From positions 62,001 through 126,000 of the forward strand of contig NZ_JAPCHY010000003.1 of assembly GCF_026107455.2 (NCBI RefSeq): 64,000 nucleotides of DNA. Direction: 5' to 3'. This DNA comes from Xanthomonas chitinilytica (GTDB lineage Bacteria; Pseudomonadota; Gammaproteobacteria; Xanthomonadales; Xanthomonadaceae). The position numbers and the translations under genes are program-made. This document shows positions 13,997 through 22,794 of the stretch, in pieces; within the stretch, counting starts at the first letter, position 1, and each line of letters opens with the position of its first letter. A model generated the notes under the pieces. The model saw only the letters and a list, made by a program, of their open reading frames with translations. It did no database searches and was not told where the DNA came from.

Positions 13997-15301
13997 TTAT
14001 TGGCTCTTGAGTTGCAGTGCCGGCGTCACCTGCATCGCCCGCCATGCCGGCAGCACGCCGGCCAGCAGACTGGCGGCGATGGCCATGGCGAAGGTCAGCA
14101 GCAGCATCGAGCCGTCCAGGTGCGCCAGCGCGGCGTAGTCGGCCGGGCGTTGGCGCACCGCCCACAACCCGCCCAGCGCGAACAGCAGGCCGAGCAGGCC
14201 GCCGGCCAAACCAATCGTTCCGGCTTCGACCAGACACTGCTTGAAGATCTCCATGCGGCTGGCGCCGAGCGCACGGCGCACGCCGATCTCGCCGCTGCGG
14301 CGCAGGAACTTGGCCAGCAGCAGGCCCACGGTGTTGACCAGGCACACCAGCAGGAAGCCGAACGCCAGCCACATCTGCAGGCGCACGTCGCCCGGCACCA
14401 CATTGCGGAACTCCAGCAGCTGCATCACGTTGCGCAGGCGGGTGTTGGCCGGGCGCTCGAAACGGCCGGCGGCGCGTTGCTGGTCGGAGTAGTTGTCCAG
14501 GTAGGTCTTGAAGGTGGCCGCGTCGCCGGCCGAATCCAATTCCACCCAGTACTGGATCCATGCACAGGGTACGTTCAAGGCCATGTTGTCGTTGATGACC
14601 TCGCGGCCAAAGCAGTTCATGTTGCCGCTGCGGTCAAGGTTCAGGTCGCGCGAGGTGGAGAACGGCACGAACACCTCCTCCCGGCGATCGTAGCGGCCGA
14701 CATACAGATCGTAGAACAACGGTTGCGGCTTCCAGGCGTCGAGCACGCCGACGATGCGCAGTGCGTGGCCTTCGACCAGTACTTCCTTGCCGACACTGTT
14801 GGCGCCCTTGAACAGCTTGTCGTTGAGGTTGCGGCTGATCACCGCCACCCGCGCATGGCCTTCGTCCTCGGCCGCGTTCCAGCCTTGGCCATGCAGAAAC
14901 GGCGTGTCGAACATCGGGAAGAAATCGGCCGAGGTATAGCGCATGCCGACGCTGAACGGCTTGAGCGCATCCACCCGCGGATCGACGATGCCGCCGCCGC
15001 CGGTCATCATCGCCTGCCGCGGCGCCTTCTTCTGCCGCAGCAGCTCTTCGGCGTCGAAGCGGGTCAGCTGCCCCTCCGGCTCCTCGCCGGGTTGGTAGCC
15101 TTCGCGCATGCCGGGGTCGAGCTGCACGTAGAACAGGCGTTCGCTCTTGTGCGGGATGGGGTCGCCGGAGAGCACCTTGAACACGGTGAGCGTGGTCATC
15201 GCCGCGCCGATGCCCAGGGCGATGGCCAGCACCATCAGCGCGGTGAGCACCTTGTTGCGGCGGAAGCTGCGCAGGGCCAGTTTGAAGTAGTAGGTGAACA
15301 T
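13997..15301 (-). CDS. FtsX/MacB-like ABC permease, long type (copy 1)
   Basis: A 434-residue permease beginning MFTYYFKLALRSFRRNKVLT, with one N-terminal helix, a MacB-type periplasmic domain and a C-terminal three-helix FtsX domain (NTVGLLLAKFLRRSGEIGVRRALGASR). The sequence family matches the permease at 16552-17880 but differs from the two short-type permeases, so the four genes form two tandem pairs. It lies 98 bases upstream of the short-type copy 1. Confidence 0.9.
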   Translation of the reverse strand: MFTYYFKLALRSFRRNKVLTALMVLAIALGIGAAMTTLTVFKVLSGDPIPHKSERLFYVQLDPGMREGYQPGEEPEGQLTRFDAEELLRQKKAPRQAMMTGGGGIVDPRVDALKPFSVGMRYTSADFFPMFDTPFLHGQGWNAAEDEGHARVAVISRNLNDKLFKGANSVGKEVLVEGHALRIVGVLDAWKPQPLFYDLYVGRYDRREEVFVPFSTSRDLNLDRSGNMNCFGREVINDNMALNVPCAWIQYWVELDSAGDAATFKTYLDNYSDQQRAAGRFERPANTRLRNVMQLLEFRNVVPGDVRLQMWLAFGFLLVCLVNTVGLLLAKFLRRSGEIGVRRALGASRMEIFKQCLVEAGTIGLAGGLLGLLFALGGLWAVRQRPADYAALAHLDGSMLLLTFAMAIAASLLAGVLPAWRAMQVTPALQLKSQ

Positions 15302-15322
15302 GCTCGTGTTCCTTGCGGGCGG

Positions 15323-16540
15323 TCAGGTACTGCGGGTGGCGACGATGGGTGGCACGGCGGCGGCGCGCAGCGCCGGGCCGATCACGGCGGCCTGGCCCAG
15401 CGCGAACAGCGCCAGTGCGCCGATGGGCAGGTAAGGCAGTGGCAGGCGGGCGATCTCGAAGTACCGCATCAGCAGCTGGTTGCCGCCATAGGCCAGCAGC
15501 ATGCCCAGCACGATGCCGGCGGCGGTCAGCAGCAGGTTCTCGGTCTGGAAATAGGCCACCACCTGGCGTCGGGTGGCGCCCAGCGCGCGGCGGATGCCGA
15601 TCTGTTTGGTGCGCTGCTGCACCCAGAAGCTGGCCAGGCCGACGATGCCCAGCGCGGTCACCAGCAGCATCGCCAGGCACACGCCGAGCAGCAGCCGGGT
15701 CATGGCCCGGTCCTGGGCGAAATAGGCGTGGCGCAGGTCGGCCAGGGTACGGCTGTATTCGCGGTTGAGGATGGCCTCGGGCACCAGCGCCGGTGCCGCG
15801 GCGATGACGTTGCCGAGGATGCCGGGCAGGTCGCGCGGGTCGGCGCGCACCACGTAGGTGCCGCTCTGCGCGTCGGTGGTGACCGGCACGATCACCGACC
15901 ACTGCGCCGCGGCGATACCGTCCTCGCTGCGGCCCGGGTCGGGCCGGGCGAAGTGCTCGACGATGCCGGCCACGCTGAGGCGGGAGTTGCTCATCCAGAA
16001 TTCGCGGCCGAGCGGATCCTCGCCGGGCCACAGGTGCTCGGCGAAATCGCGGGTGATCCATACCTGCGCGTTGGCCGGCAGGAAGTTGTCGATCGGCTGG
16101 TGGTCGGCGGCAGTGAACGCGCGTCCCCGCACCGGCCTCAGGCCCAGCGCCTGGATCGCGCCCGGGTCGAAGGTGTAGAAGTGCGGCACACCGCCGAAGT
16201 GCTTGCCCTCGGCGTCCAGGGTCACCCCGGCCACACCGGCGCGCTGCGCGAACGGCACGCTGTTGACCACGCCGGCCGCCTGCACGCCGGGCTGGCGGCG
16301 CAGCAGGTCCAGCCAGCGGCCGTTGATGTCGGCCGCGTTGCAGCCTTCGCAGTCGTTCAGCGCCAGCGTCGCCAGCGAGGCCTCGTCCACGCCGCTGTCC
16401 AGGCCGATCAGGTCGATGCGGGCCACCGCCAGGAACAGCGCGTTGCACAGCACCGCGCAGGCCAGCGCGATTTCCAGGGTGATCAGCAGCGCCGACACGC
16501 GGTGCCGGGTCAGCGTGGCGAGGATGGGCTTGATGTCCAT
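15323..16540 (-). CDS. FtsX/MacB-like ABC permease, short type (copy 2)
   Basis: A 405-residue paralogue of the permease at 12672-13898, starting MDIKPILATLTRHRVSALLI and sharing the C-terminal GIVGLASFWVQQRTKQIGIRRALGATR and the last residues VATRST. The periplasmic part (residues 40-280) is much more divergent than the membrane helices, with a Cys pair (DCEGC) not seen in the other copy. This suggests a duplicated pair whose ligand-binding domains have diverged. Confidence 0.9.
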   Translation of the reverse strand: MDIKPILATLTRHRVSALLITLEIALACAVLCNALFLAVARIDLIGLDSGVDEASLATLALNDCEGCNAADINGRWLDLLRRQPGVQAAGVVNSVPFAQRAGVAGVTLDAEGKHFGGVPHFYTFDPGAIQALGLRPVRGRAFTAADHQPIDNFLPANAQVWITRDFAEHLWPGEDPLGREFWMSNSRLSVAGIVEHFARPDPGRSEDGIAAAQWSVIVPVTTDAQSGTYVVRADPRDLPGILGNVIAAAPALVPEAILNREYSRTLADLRHAYFAQDRAMTRLLLGVCLAMLLVTALGIVGLASFWVQQRTKQIGIRRALGATRRQVVAYFQTENLLLTAAGIVLGMLLAYGGNQLLMRYFEIARLPLPYLPIGALALFALGQAAVIGPALRAAAVPPIVATRST

Positions 16541-16551
16541 GATCAGGGTTC

Positions 16552-17880
16552 TCACAGCGACTTGACCTGCAATGCGGGGTCCACCCGGCTGGCGCGCAGC
16601 GCCGGCAGCAGCCCGGCGACGAGGGTGGCGGCCACCGCCAGGACGAAGGTGAGGGCGAGCATCGGCAGGTCCAGATGCACCATGTCGGCGTACTCCAGCG
16701 GCTGTTGGCGCACGTTCCACAGGCCCAGCAGGGTGAAGCCCAGGCCGATCACGCCACCGGCCAGGCCGATCAGTGCCGCCTCGACCAGGCATTGCGCGAA
16801 CACCATCGAGCGGGTCGCGCCGAGCGCACGCAGCACGCCGATCTCGCCGCTGCGACGCAGGAACTTGGCCAGCAGCAGGCCCACGGTGTTGAACAGGCAG
16901 ATGCCGAGGAAGGCCAGCGCCAGCCACGATTGCAGGCGCGCATCGCGCGGCACCGCGCCGTTGTAGTCCAGCCATTCCATCAGGCTGGGCAGGCGCACGT
17001 TGCCGGTCTGGCGGATGCGGCCCAGCTCATGCTGCTGGCGCACGTAGCCGTCCATGAACTGCCGGTAGGCGGAGGCTTTGGCGGCGCTGTCCAGCTGCAC
17101 CCACAGCTGCAGCCACACGCAGTCCGAGTTCTCCAGGTGACCGGGGCGTTCGGGCAGGCCCCAGCAGGTGAACTGGCGGAAATTGCCGGCATTGAGCTGC
17201 AACCCGGTGAAGAACGGCACCATCACATCCTCGGGTTTGGCGTAGTAGCCGGCGGTGTCGCCCTGGGCGAAGCGGCCGCCGGCCACCGTGTAGTACTGCG
17301 GCGACGGCCGCCACGGTGCCAGCACGCCGACGATGCGTACGTCGCTGCCGCGGATGCGCAGCATCCTGCCGGTGCTGTCGCGGCCGCCGAACAGGTGCTG
17401 GTTGAGGTCCCACGAGATCACCGCCACCCGCGCCCGGCGCTCGTCGTCCTCGGCCGACCAGCCGCTGCCCCAGGCCATCGGTACCTGGAACATCGGGAAG
17501 AAGTCGGCGGTGGTGGAGAGCATCGTCGCCATGCTCGCCGGCTCGCGGCTGTCCGCTGCCTGCAACCTCACCGGGCTGTCCACCACCAGCGCCTGGCGGT
17601 CGGCCCTGCCGGAGCGCCACAGGTCCACCGCCGAGGTGTAGTCGAGCATGTCCGGCGGGTTGCGGCGCGGCTCCTCGCCGGGCATCGCGTCCAGCTGCGG
17701 GTAGTACAGGTACTGGCTGCGGCCGGGCAAGGGATCGCCCGAGAGCAGGTGGCGCACCGTCAGCGTGGTCATCGACGCGCCGATGCCCATGGCGATGGAC
17801 AGCACCATCAGCGCGGTGAGCACCGGCGTGCGGCGCAGGCTGCGCAGGCCCTGGCGGAGGTAGTACGGGAACAGGGACAT
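16552..17880 (-). CDS. FtsX/MacB-like ABC permease, long type (copy 2)
   Basis: A 442-residue paralogue of the permease at 13997-15301, starting MSLFPYYLRQGLRSLRRTPVLTAL. It has the same layout: one N-terminal helix, a MacB-type periplasmic domain, and C-terminal helices with NTVGLLLAKFLRRSGEIGVLRALGATR. It is separated by 12 bases from the ATPase gene upstream and by 11 bases from the next permease, which indicates tight operon packing. Confidence 0.9.
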   Translation of the reverse strand: MSLFPYYLRQGLRSLRRTPVLTALMVLSIAMGIGASMTTLTVRHLLSGDPLPGRSQYLYYPQLDAMPGEEPRRNPPDMLDYTSAVDLWRSGRADRQALVVDSPVRLQAADSREPASMATMLSTTADFFPMFQVPMAWGSGWSAEDDERRARVAVISWDLNQHLFGGRDSTGRMLRIRGSDVRIVGVLAPWRPSPQYYTVAGGRFAQGDTAGYYAKPEDVMVPFFTGLQLNAGNFRQFTCWGLPERPGHLENSDCVWLQLWVQLDSAAKASAYRQFMDGYVRQQHELGRIRQTGNVRLPSLMEWLDYNGAVPRDARLQSWLALAFLGICLFNTVGLLLAKFLRRSGEIGVLRALGATRSMVFAQCLVEAALIGLAGGVIGLGFTLLGLWNVRQQPLEYADMVHLDLPMLALTFVLAVAATLVAGLLPALRASRVDPALQVKSL

Positions 17881-17892
17881 GCCGTGGTTGCC

Positions 17893-18615
17893 TCAGTCCT
17901 GCGTGGTGGATTCCGCGATGTGCGCGGCGCGTACCAGCACCGGCTCGCGCAGCAGGTCGGTGGCCTGGCCATCGACGATGTGCACGTTGCGCTGCGCGCG
18001 TGCGGCCAGCTCCGGGTCATGGGTGACCATGACGATGGTGGTGCCCTGGCTGTTGATCTCCTCCAGCAGCTCCATGACGCCGCGCGCCATCTGCGTGTCG
18101 AGGTTGCCGGTCGGTTCGTCGGCCAGCAGCAGGCGCGGGCTGCCGGCCAGCGCGCGGGCGATGGCGGCGCGCTGCTGCTGGCCGCCGGACAGCTCGGCCG
18201 GGTAGTGCTTCATGCGCGAGCCGAGGCCGACGTCGCTCAACGCCTTCTCGATGCGCTGGCGGCGCTCGGCCGCCGGCATGCCGCGGTAGCGCAGCGGCAC
18301 ATCGACGTTGTCGAACAGGTTCAGGTCGGGGATCAGGTTGAAGCCCTGGAAGATGAAGCCGATCTTCTGGTTGCGCAGGCGCGAGCGGGCGTCGTCGCCG
18401 AGGTGGCTCACATCCTGGCCGTCGAGCAGGTACTGGCCGCTGGTGAAGGTCTCCAGCAGCCCGGCGATGTTGAGGAAGGTGGTCTTGCCCGAACCGGACG
18501 GACCGGTGACGGCGACGAACTCGCCTTCGCGCACGTGCAGGTCGAGCGAGCGCAGCGCGTGGGTTTCGACCTGTTCGGTGCGGAAGACCTTGGAGACGGA
18601 TTGCATCTGGAGCAT
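17893..18615 (-). CDS. ABC transporter ATPase (MacB/LolD type)
   Basis: A 240-residue nucleotide-binding subunit that would power the FtsX-like permeases. Walker A GPSGSGKTT is at about residues 38-46, the signature LSGGQQQRAAIARAL near 145, and Walker B LLLADEPTGNLD near 165; the TGNLD ending is typical of the LolD/MacB group of mechanotransmission exporters. The start at 18615 (MLQMQSVSKVF) fits the family; an in-frame ATG at 18675 would overlap the upstream gene and add 20 non-homologous residues. It is the only ATPase gene for four permeases. Confidence 0.94.
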   Translation of the reverse strand: MLQMQSVSKVFRTEQVETHALRSLDLHVREGEFVAVTGPSGSGKTTFLNIAGLLETFTSGQYLLDGQDVSHLGDDARSRLRNQKIGFIFQGFNLIPDLNLFDNVDVPLRYRGMPAAERRQRIEKALSDVGLGSRMKHYPAELSGGQQQRAAIARALAGSPRLLLADEPTGNLDTQMARGVMELLEEINSQGTTIVMVTHDPELAARAQRNVHIVDGQATDLLREPVLVRAAHIAESTTQD

Positions 18616-18649
18616 GGGAGGTTCCTGTGCTGAAAGGTGGAAACGGGGA

Positions 18650-19921
18650 TCAGTTGATGGAAACGCGCTCGGCATCGCCGAACAGGTCGGTACCGGAAAC
18701 GACGATCTTTTCGCCCGGCTGCAGGCCTTCGACGATCTCGACCTCGCCCAGGCTGCTGACGCCGAAGGTCACCGGGCGGCGGCTGGCGGTGCTGCCGTTG
18801 ACCACCCAGGCATAGCGCCCGCCGGACTGCTCGACGAACGGGCCGCGCTCGACCTTGACCACGTCCTTGCGGGTGTCGAGCAGGATGCGCGCGCTCATCC
18901 GCTGGCTCTGGCGCAGGCCCGGCGGCTGCTGGTCGGAGAAGCGGATGCGGGCCACGACCTCGCCGTTCACCACTTCCGGCGACACCGCCGAGATCTCGCC
19001 CGGGAACGGCTGGCCGGAGCCGCTGGTGAGCTGTGCCGGGATGCCGATGGCCAGGTCGCGGGCGAAGCTTTCCGGCACCTTGATCTCGACCTCGAAGCGC
19101 GACAGGTCGACCACGCCCAGCACCGGCGCGTTGGCCGCGACCTGGGTGTGCTGGGTGGCCTGGACCTGGCCGACCTGGCCATCGAACGGCGCGCGCAGGG
19201 TCAGCGCGGCGACCTGGCGCTCGACCTCGTTGACCACGGCCTTCTGCCGTTCGGCCAGCAGGCGCTTGTTGCGCGCATCCAGGTCGGCGCCGCGACTCTG
19301 CAGGGCGGCGTCCTGGCGTGCGTGCTGCAGTTCGATGTCGGCCTTCTTCAGCTCGTCCTGGGCCTTGGCCAGGTCGACCTGCGGTACCGCGCCGCCGTCG
19401 TAGCCACGCTGGAAGCGGTCCAGGTCGCGCTGGGCGGCGGTGCGCACCAGCCCGGCCTGGTCGGTGAGCTTGCTGCCGGTGGCGCGGGCCAGGGTGGCGT
19501 CGAGCGTGGCGCGGCTGGATTCGGCCTCCAGCCCGGCCAGCGTGGCCTGCTCCTGCGCCAGCTTGCTGCGCAGCTCGGGGCTGTCGATCACCGCCAGCTC
19601 CTGGCCCTGCTTGACCACGTCGCCGGCCACCACCTTCAGGGTCACGGTGCCGGCGGAGATCGCGTACAGCACCGGGCTGTTGGCGGCGATCACGCGGCCG
19701 TCGGCGGCGATGTCGCGCACCAGGTCGCCGCGGCCGACGGTGGCGATGCGCAGGCGGGCGCTGTCGAACGAACGCGAACCGCCCAGCCAGCCCTTGGCGA
19801 CGAAGCCGATGCCGACGAGCACGACCAGGACGGCCACGGCCGGCCACAGCCAGCGGCGCCACGGGGCGGGCGCGTCCTTGGAAGAGAGGGTGTGGTCCTG
19901 GGCGGAAGTGTCGCGGATCAT
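18650..19921 (-). CDS. Periplasmic adaptor (MacA/HlyD family) of the ABC exporter
   Basis: A 423-residue membrane-fusion protein linking the ABC exporter to an outer-membrane channel. It has a cytoplasmic N-terminus, one membrane helix (about residues 25-45, LWPAVAVLVVLVGIGFVAKG), a biotinyl-lipoyl-like half motif (TVTLKVVAGDVVKQGQELAVID), a long alpha hairpin rich in Ala/Gln/Glu (about residues 100-230), the second half motif (LRAPFDGQVGQV), and beta-barrel and membrane-proximal domains. ATG 19921 is preferred over 19978 because it follows the sigma-54 promoter by about 35 bases. First gene of the operon. Confidence 0.9.
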   Translation of the reverse strand: MIRDTSAQDHTLSSKDAPAPWRRWLWPAVAVLVVLVGIGFVAKGWLGGSRSFDSARLRIATVGRGDLVRDIAADGRVIAANSPVLYAISAGTVTLKVVAGDVVKQGQELAVIDSPELRSKLAQEQATLAGLEAESSRATLDATLARATGSKLTDQAGLVRTAAQRDLDRFQRGYDGGAVPQVDLAKAQDELKKADIELQHARQDAALQSRGADLDARNKRLLAERQKAVVNEVERQVAALTLRAPFDGQVGQVQATQHTQVAANAPVLGVVDLSRFEVEIKVPESFARDLAIGIPAQLTSGSGQPFPGEISAVSPEVVNGEVVARIRFSDQQPPGLRQSQRMSARILLDTRKDVVKVERGPFVEQSGGRYAWVVNGSTASRRPVTFGVSSLGEVEIVEGLQPGEKIVVSGTDLFGDAERVSIN

Positions 19922-19955
19922 CAATCGGCTTCGCTGCTGGGGTTGGTTACCGTTA

Positions 19956-19971
19956 AGCAGAACCCGTGCCA
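19956..19971 (-). promoter_or_regulatory. Sigma-54 (RpoN) promoter of the exporter operon
   Basis: Read on the minus strand this is TGGCACGGGTTCTGCT. It has the invariant GG and GC elements spaced by exactly 10 bases and a perfect -24 TGGCAC block; the -12 block is CTGC instead of TTGC. Transcription would start about 12 bases downstream, roughly 20-25 bases before the adaptor ATG. The operon itself encodes a sigma-54 activator, which strongly supports the call. Confidence 0.8.
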
Positions 19972-20013
19972 ATTCCAAGCCATTGAAAACACTTGTTTAT
20001 TTTTCACGCGGCC

Positions 20014-20080
20014 AGTGTCCGGGTGTCCGCGGACACTGCCGCGGACACCGCCCGGCCGGCACCGGACAGCATTTGTCCGG
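20014..20080. promoter_or_regulatory. Candidate enhancer-binding sites (two palindromes sharing TGTCC/GGACA)
   Basis: GTGTCCGCGGACAC at 20023-20036 is a perfect 14-bp palindrome, flanked by further TGTCC (20016-20020) and GGACA (20043-20047) half sites. CCGGACA-GCATT-TGTCCGG at 20062-20080 is a second perfect inverted repeat with 7-bp arms. They lie about 50-110 bases upstream of the sigma-54 promoter, the usual distance for upstream activating sequences. They are also close to glmS (ATG 20137), so an effect on glmS cannot be excluded. Confidence 0.6.
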
Positions 20081-20101
20081 AGGGCCGGTGCCGGCCATGG
20101 C

Positions 20102-20107
20102 TAAAAT
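20102..20107 (+). promoter_or_regulatory. Possible -10 element of glmS
   Basis: TAAAAT lies 29 bases before the glmS ATG. I see no convincing -35 at the right spacing, so this is a weak suggestion. Confidence 0.25.
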
Positions 20108-20136
20108 GACCGCCTGACGTTTCCAGTGGACTGACT

Positions 20137-21966
20137 ATGTGCGGCATTGTGGGTGCGATCGCTGATCGCGATGTGGTTCCGGTACTGATCGAAGGACTGA
20201 AGCGCCTGGAATACCGCGGTTACGACTCGTCCGGCATCGCCGTGATCGACGGCAGCGAGGTGCGCCGGGTACGCCGCACCGGCCGCGTCTCGGAGATGGA
20301 AGCCGCCGCGCAGGTCGAACGCTTCCACGCCACGCTCGGCATCGGCCACACCCGCTGGGCCACCCATGGCGGGGTGACCGAAGCCAATGCCCATCCGCAC
20401 ATCAGCCACGGCGTGGCGCTGGTGCACAACGGCATCATCGAGAACCACGAGGAGCAGCGCGAGAAGCTGGCCGCATTGGGCTACGTGTTCGAGTCGCAGA
20501 CCGACACCGAGGTCATCGCGCACCTGATCCACCACCACCTGCAGCAGCACGGCGACCTGCTGCTGGCGCTGCAGCACAGCGTCAAGGAACTCACCGGCGC
20601 CTATGCGCTGGCGGTGGTCAGCCAGGCCGAGCCGGAGCGGCTGGTGGTCGCGCGCATGGGCTGCCCGCTGCTGGTGGGGCTGGGCGAGGGCGAGAACTTC
20701 GTCGCCTCCGACGTGTCGGCCATCGTCCAGGCCACGCGCCGGGTGATCTTCCTGGAAGAGGGCGACACCGCCGAGCTGACCCGCCAGGGCGTGCGCGTGT
20801 TCGGTGGCGACGACCGCCCGGTGCAGCGCGGCGAACACCTGTCCGACGTGTCGCTGGCCTCGCTGGAGCTGGGCCCGTACCGCCACTTCATGCAGAAGGA
20901 GATCCACGAGCAGCCGCGCGCGCTGGGCGACACCCTCGAGGCGGCCATCGATGCCGGCGGTTTCCCGGCCGAGCTGTTCGGCAAGAACGCCGAAGCCGTG
21001 CTGCGCGATATCGAGGGCGTGCAGATCCTCGCCTGCGGCACCAGCTACTACGCCGGCCTGACCGCGCGCTACTGGATCGAGGCCATCGCCGGCCTGCCGT
21101 GCAGCGTGGAGATCGCCAGCGAATACCGCTACCGCGCCGCCTACGCCAACCCCAGGCACCTGATCGTCACCATTTCCCAGTCCGGCGAGACGCTGGACAC
21201 GATGGAGGCGCTCAAGTACGCCAAGTCGCTGGGACACCTGCATACGCTGTCGATCTGCAACGTGCCCGAGAGCGCCATCCCGCGCGCCAGCGAGCTGGTG
21301 TGCTACACCCGCGCCGGCGCCGAGATCGGCGTGGCCTCGACCAAGGCGTTCACCACCCAATTGGCGGCGCTGTTCCAGTTGACCGTGGTGCTGGGCAAGC
21401 TGCACGGCCGTGTCGACGCCGAGCGCGAAGCCGACTACCTGGAGCAGTTGCGGCACCTGCCGGGCAGCGTGCAGCACGCATTGAACCTGGAACCGCAGAT
21501 CGTCGCCTGGGCCGAGCGCTTCGCCGGCAAGTCCAATGCGCTGTTCCTCGGCCGCGGGCTGCATTACCCGATCGCGCTGGAAGGCGCGCTCAAGCTCAAG
21601 GAAATCTCCTACATCCACGCCGAGGCCTACCCGGCCGGCGAACTCAAGCACGGCCCGCTGGCGCTGGTCGACGCGGAAATGCCGGTGGTGGTGATCGCGC
21701 CCAACGACAGCCTGCTGGAGAAGGTGAAGTCCAACATGCAGGAAGTGCGCGCGCGCGGCGGCGAACTGTTCGTGTTCACCGACCAGGACAGCAACTTCGG
21801 CGCCTCCGAAGGCGTGCACGTGATCCGCACCCCGCGCCACGCCGGCGTGCTCAGCCCGGTGGTGCACACCATCCCGGTGCAGTTGCTGGCCTACCACACC
21901 GCACTGGCGCGCGGCACCGACGTGGACAAGCCGCGCAACCTGGCCAAGAGCGTCACCGTGGAGTGA
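20137..21966 (+). CDS. glmS: Glutamine-fructose-6-phosphate aminotransferase (isomerizing)
   Basis: GlmS makes glucosamine-6-phosphate from fructose-6-phosphate and glutamine, the entry step to UDP-GlcNAc; with glmU it frames the exporter operon. The 609-residue protein begins MCGIVGAI: after Met removal, the Cys is the N-terminal nucleophile of the glutaminase domain (to about residue 240). Two SIS sugar-isomerase domains follow, with [18 protein letters not shown] and the C-terminal [15 protein letters not shown] ending typical of GlmS. Length matches E. coli (609). No ribozyme-like leader is evident. Confidence 0.98.
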   Translation: MCGIVGAIADRDVVPVLIEGLKRLEYRGYDSSGIAVIDGSEVRRVRRTGRVSEMEAAAQVERFHATLGIGHTRWATHGGVTEANAHPHISHGVALVHNGIIENHEEQREKLAALGYVFESQTDTEVIAHLIHHHLQQHGDLLLALQHSVKELTGAYALAVVSQAEPERLVVARMGCPLLVGLGEGENFVASDVSAIVQATRRVIFLEEGDTAELTRQGVRVFGGDDRPVQRGEHLSDVSLASLELGPYRHFMQKEIHEQPRALGDTLEAAIDAGGFPAELFGKNAEAVLRDIEGVQILACGTSYYAGLTARYWIEAIAGLPCSVEIASEYRYRAAYANPRHLIVTISQSGETLDTMEALKYAKSLGHLHTLSICNVPESAIPRASELVCYTRAGAEIGVASTKAFTTQLAALFQLTVVLGKLHGRVDAEREADYLEQLRHLPGSVQHALNLEPQIVAWAERFAGKSNALFLGRGLHYPIALEGALKLKEISYIHAEAYPAGELKHGPLALVDAEMPVVVIAPNDSLLEKVKSNMQEVRARGGELFVFTDQDSNFGASEGVHVIRTPRHAGVLSPVVHTIPVQLLAYHTALARGTDVDKPRNLAKSVTVE

Positions 21967-21983
21967 GTGCGCATGGCGCGATG

Positions 21984-22006
21984 CCCTGATCCGCAGGGGA
22001 TCAGGG
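21984..22006. terminator. Possible terminator hairpin after glmS
   Basis: CCCTGATCC / GGATCAGGG, a perfect 9-bp stem with loop GCAGG, begins 17 bases after the glmS stop. It has no T-run on either side and also overlaps the stop codon of the convergent pseudogene. Confidence 0.35.
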
Positions 22007-22668
22007 TGCAGCGAGCAAGGGTCCGTCGACATCGAATTCCAGCTGCCGCGGTGTGCGCATGGCCCGGTAGCGACGCCACGGGCCGAGCTGGTCCGCGCTG
22101 CGCGGTGGCGTGAGTGCGATAGCGCCTTGTAGGCTGGCGATGCGCCTTGCCTCGGCACAGCGGCGATAGGCATACGAGACTGAGATCGGCAGCCGTGCGG
22201 CTACCGCCGGCATGTGGTTGCCGCAACTTCGCAGCAGCACGATCCATGCGCCGGCGCGCGAGGGATGGGCGGTGTCCCTGTCGGGAAGACCGGCGCGTTC
22301 TTCGCCGGCGATCAGGCGGGCCAGCGGATCATGGGCCTCGTCGCTGACCAGGCGGTTCATCAGCCGGTGCGGAGCGCCTTCGTCGGCCTCGTCGCCGCTG
22401 GCGTGGTCCGGCCGTACCCATGCCGGACGTGGAGTCCGGCATGGCGCACCAGGGCCTGGTACAGGTGGCTGATCAGCCGTTCCTGGAAACCGGGATCGGA
22501 AAAGTCGGCCTCCACCCCGTGCCGGGCCGACAGCTGCCCGGCCATCGGCCAGGCCTCCTGCACCACATCGGCAGGCCCGTATTCGCCGCGCGTGGCCCGG
22601 ACGATGCGGCGCCGATCTTTGCCGCGCTGGCGCAGGAACCACTCGAACGGATCAGCGGCGCCGGTCAT
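22001..22668 (-). pseudogene. Frameshifted conserved Xanthomonadaceae gene of unknown function
   Basis: The N-terminal part reads from ATG 22668 (MTGAADPFEWFLRQRGKDRRRIVRATRGEY...) to a premature stop at 22360. The C-terminal part (…DEADEGAPHRLMNRLVSDEAHDPLARLIAGEE…, ending at 22001) continues in the next frame. Joining the frames near 22417-22423, as expected from the loss of one base, gives one plausible protein of about 222 residues. I recall similar DPFxxxLxxRxxDRxRIVRATRGE proteins in Xanthomonadaceae, but their function is unknown to me. It may be a real mutation or a sequencing error. It is divergent from the Wadjet operon; 126 bases separate its start from jetA. Confidence 0.65.
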
Positions 22669-22794
22669 GGGCTTGGGCCTGCGGGATGGTGCAGGGCCAA
22701 GCGTGGCGCGACTTCTCCCGTCCGGGAAAGGCCACCCCGGCGGCGATATGCCACAATCGCCGCCGCACGGCAGGAAGCAGCAGGACCCCGACGT

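Noticed and set aside
20030-20136. A glmS ribozyme or other riboswitch before glmS
   Set aside because: The glmS ribozyme belongs to Firmicutes and the gap here is mostly TGTCC/GGACA palindromes and the divergent sigma-54 promoter; no riboswitch core is visible.
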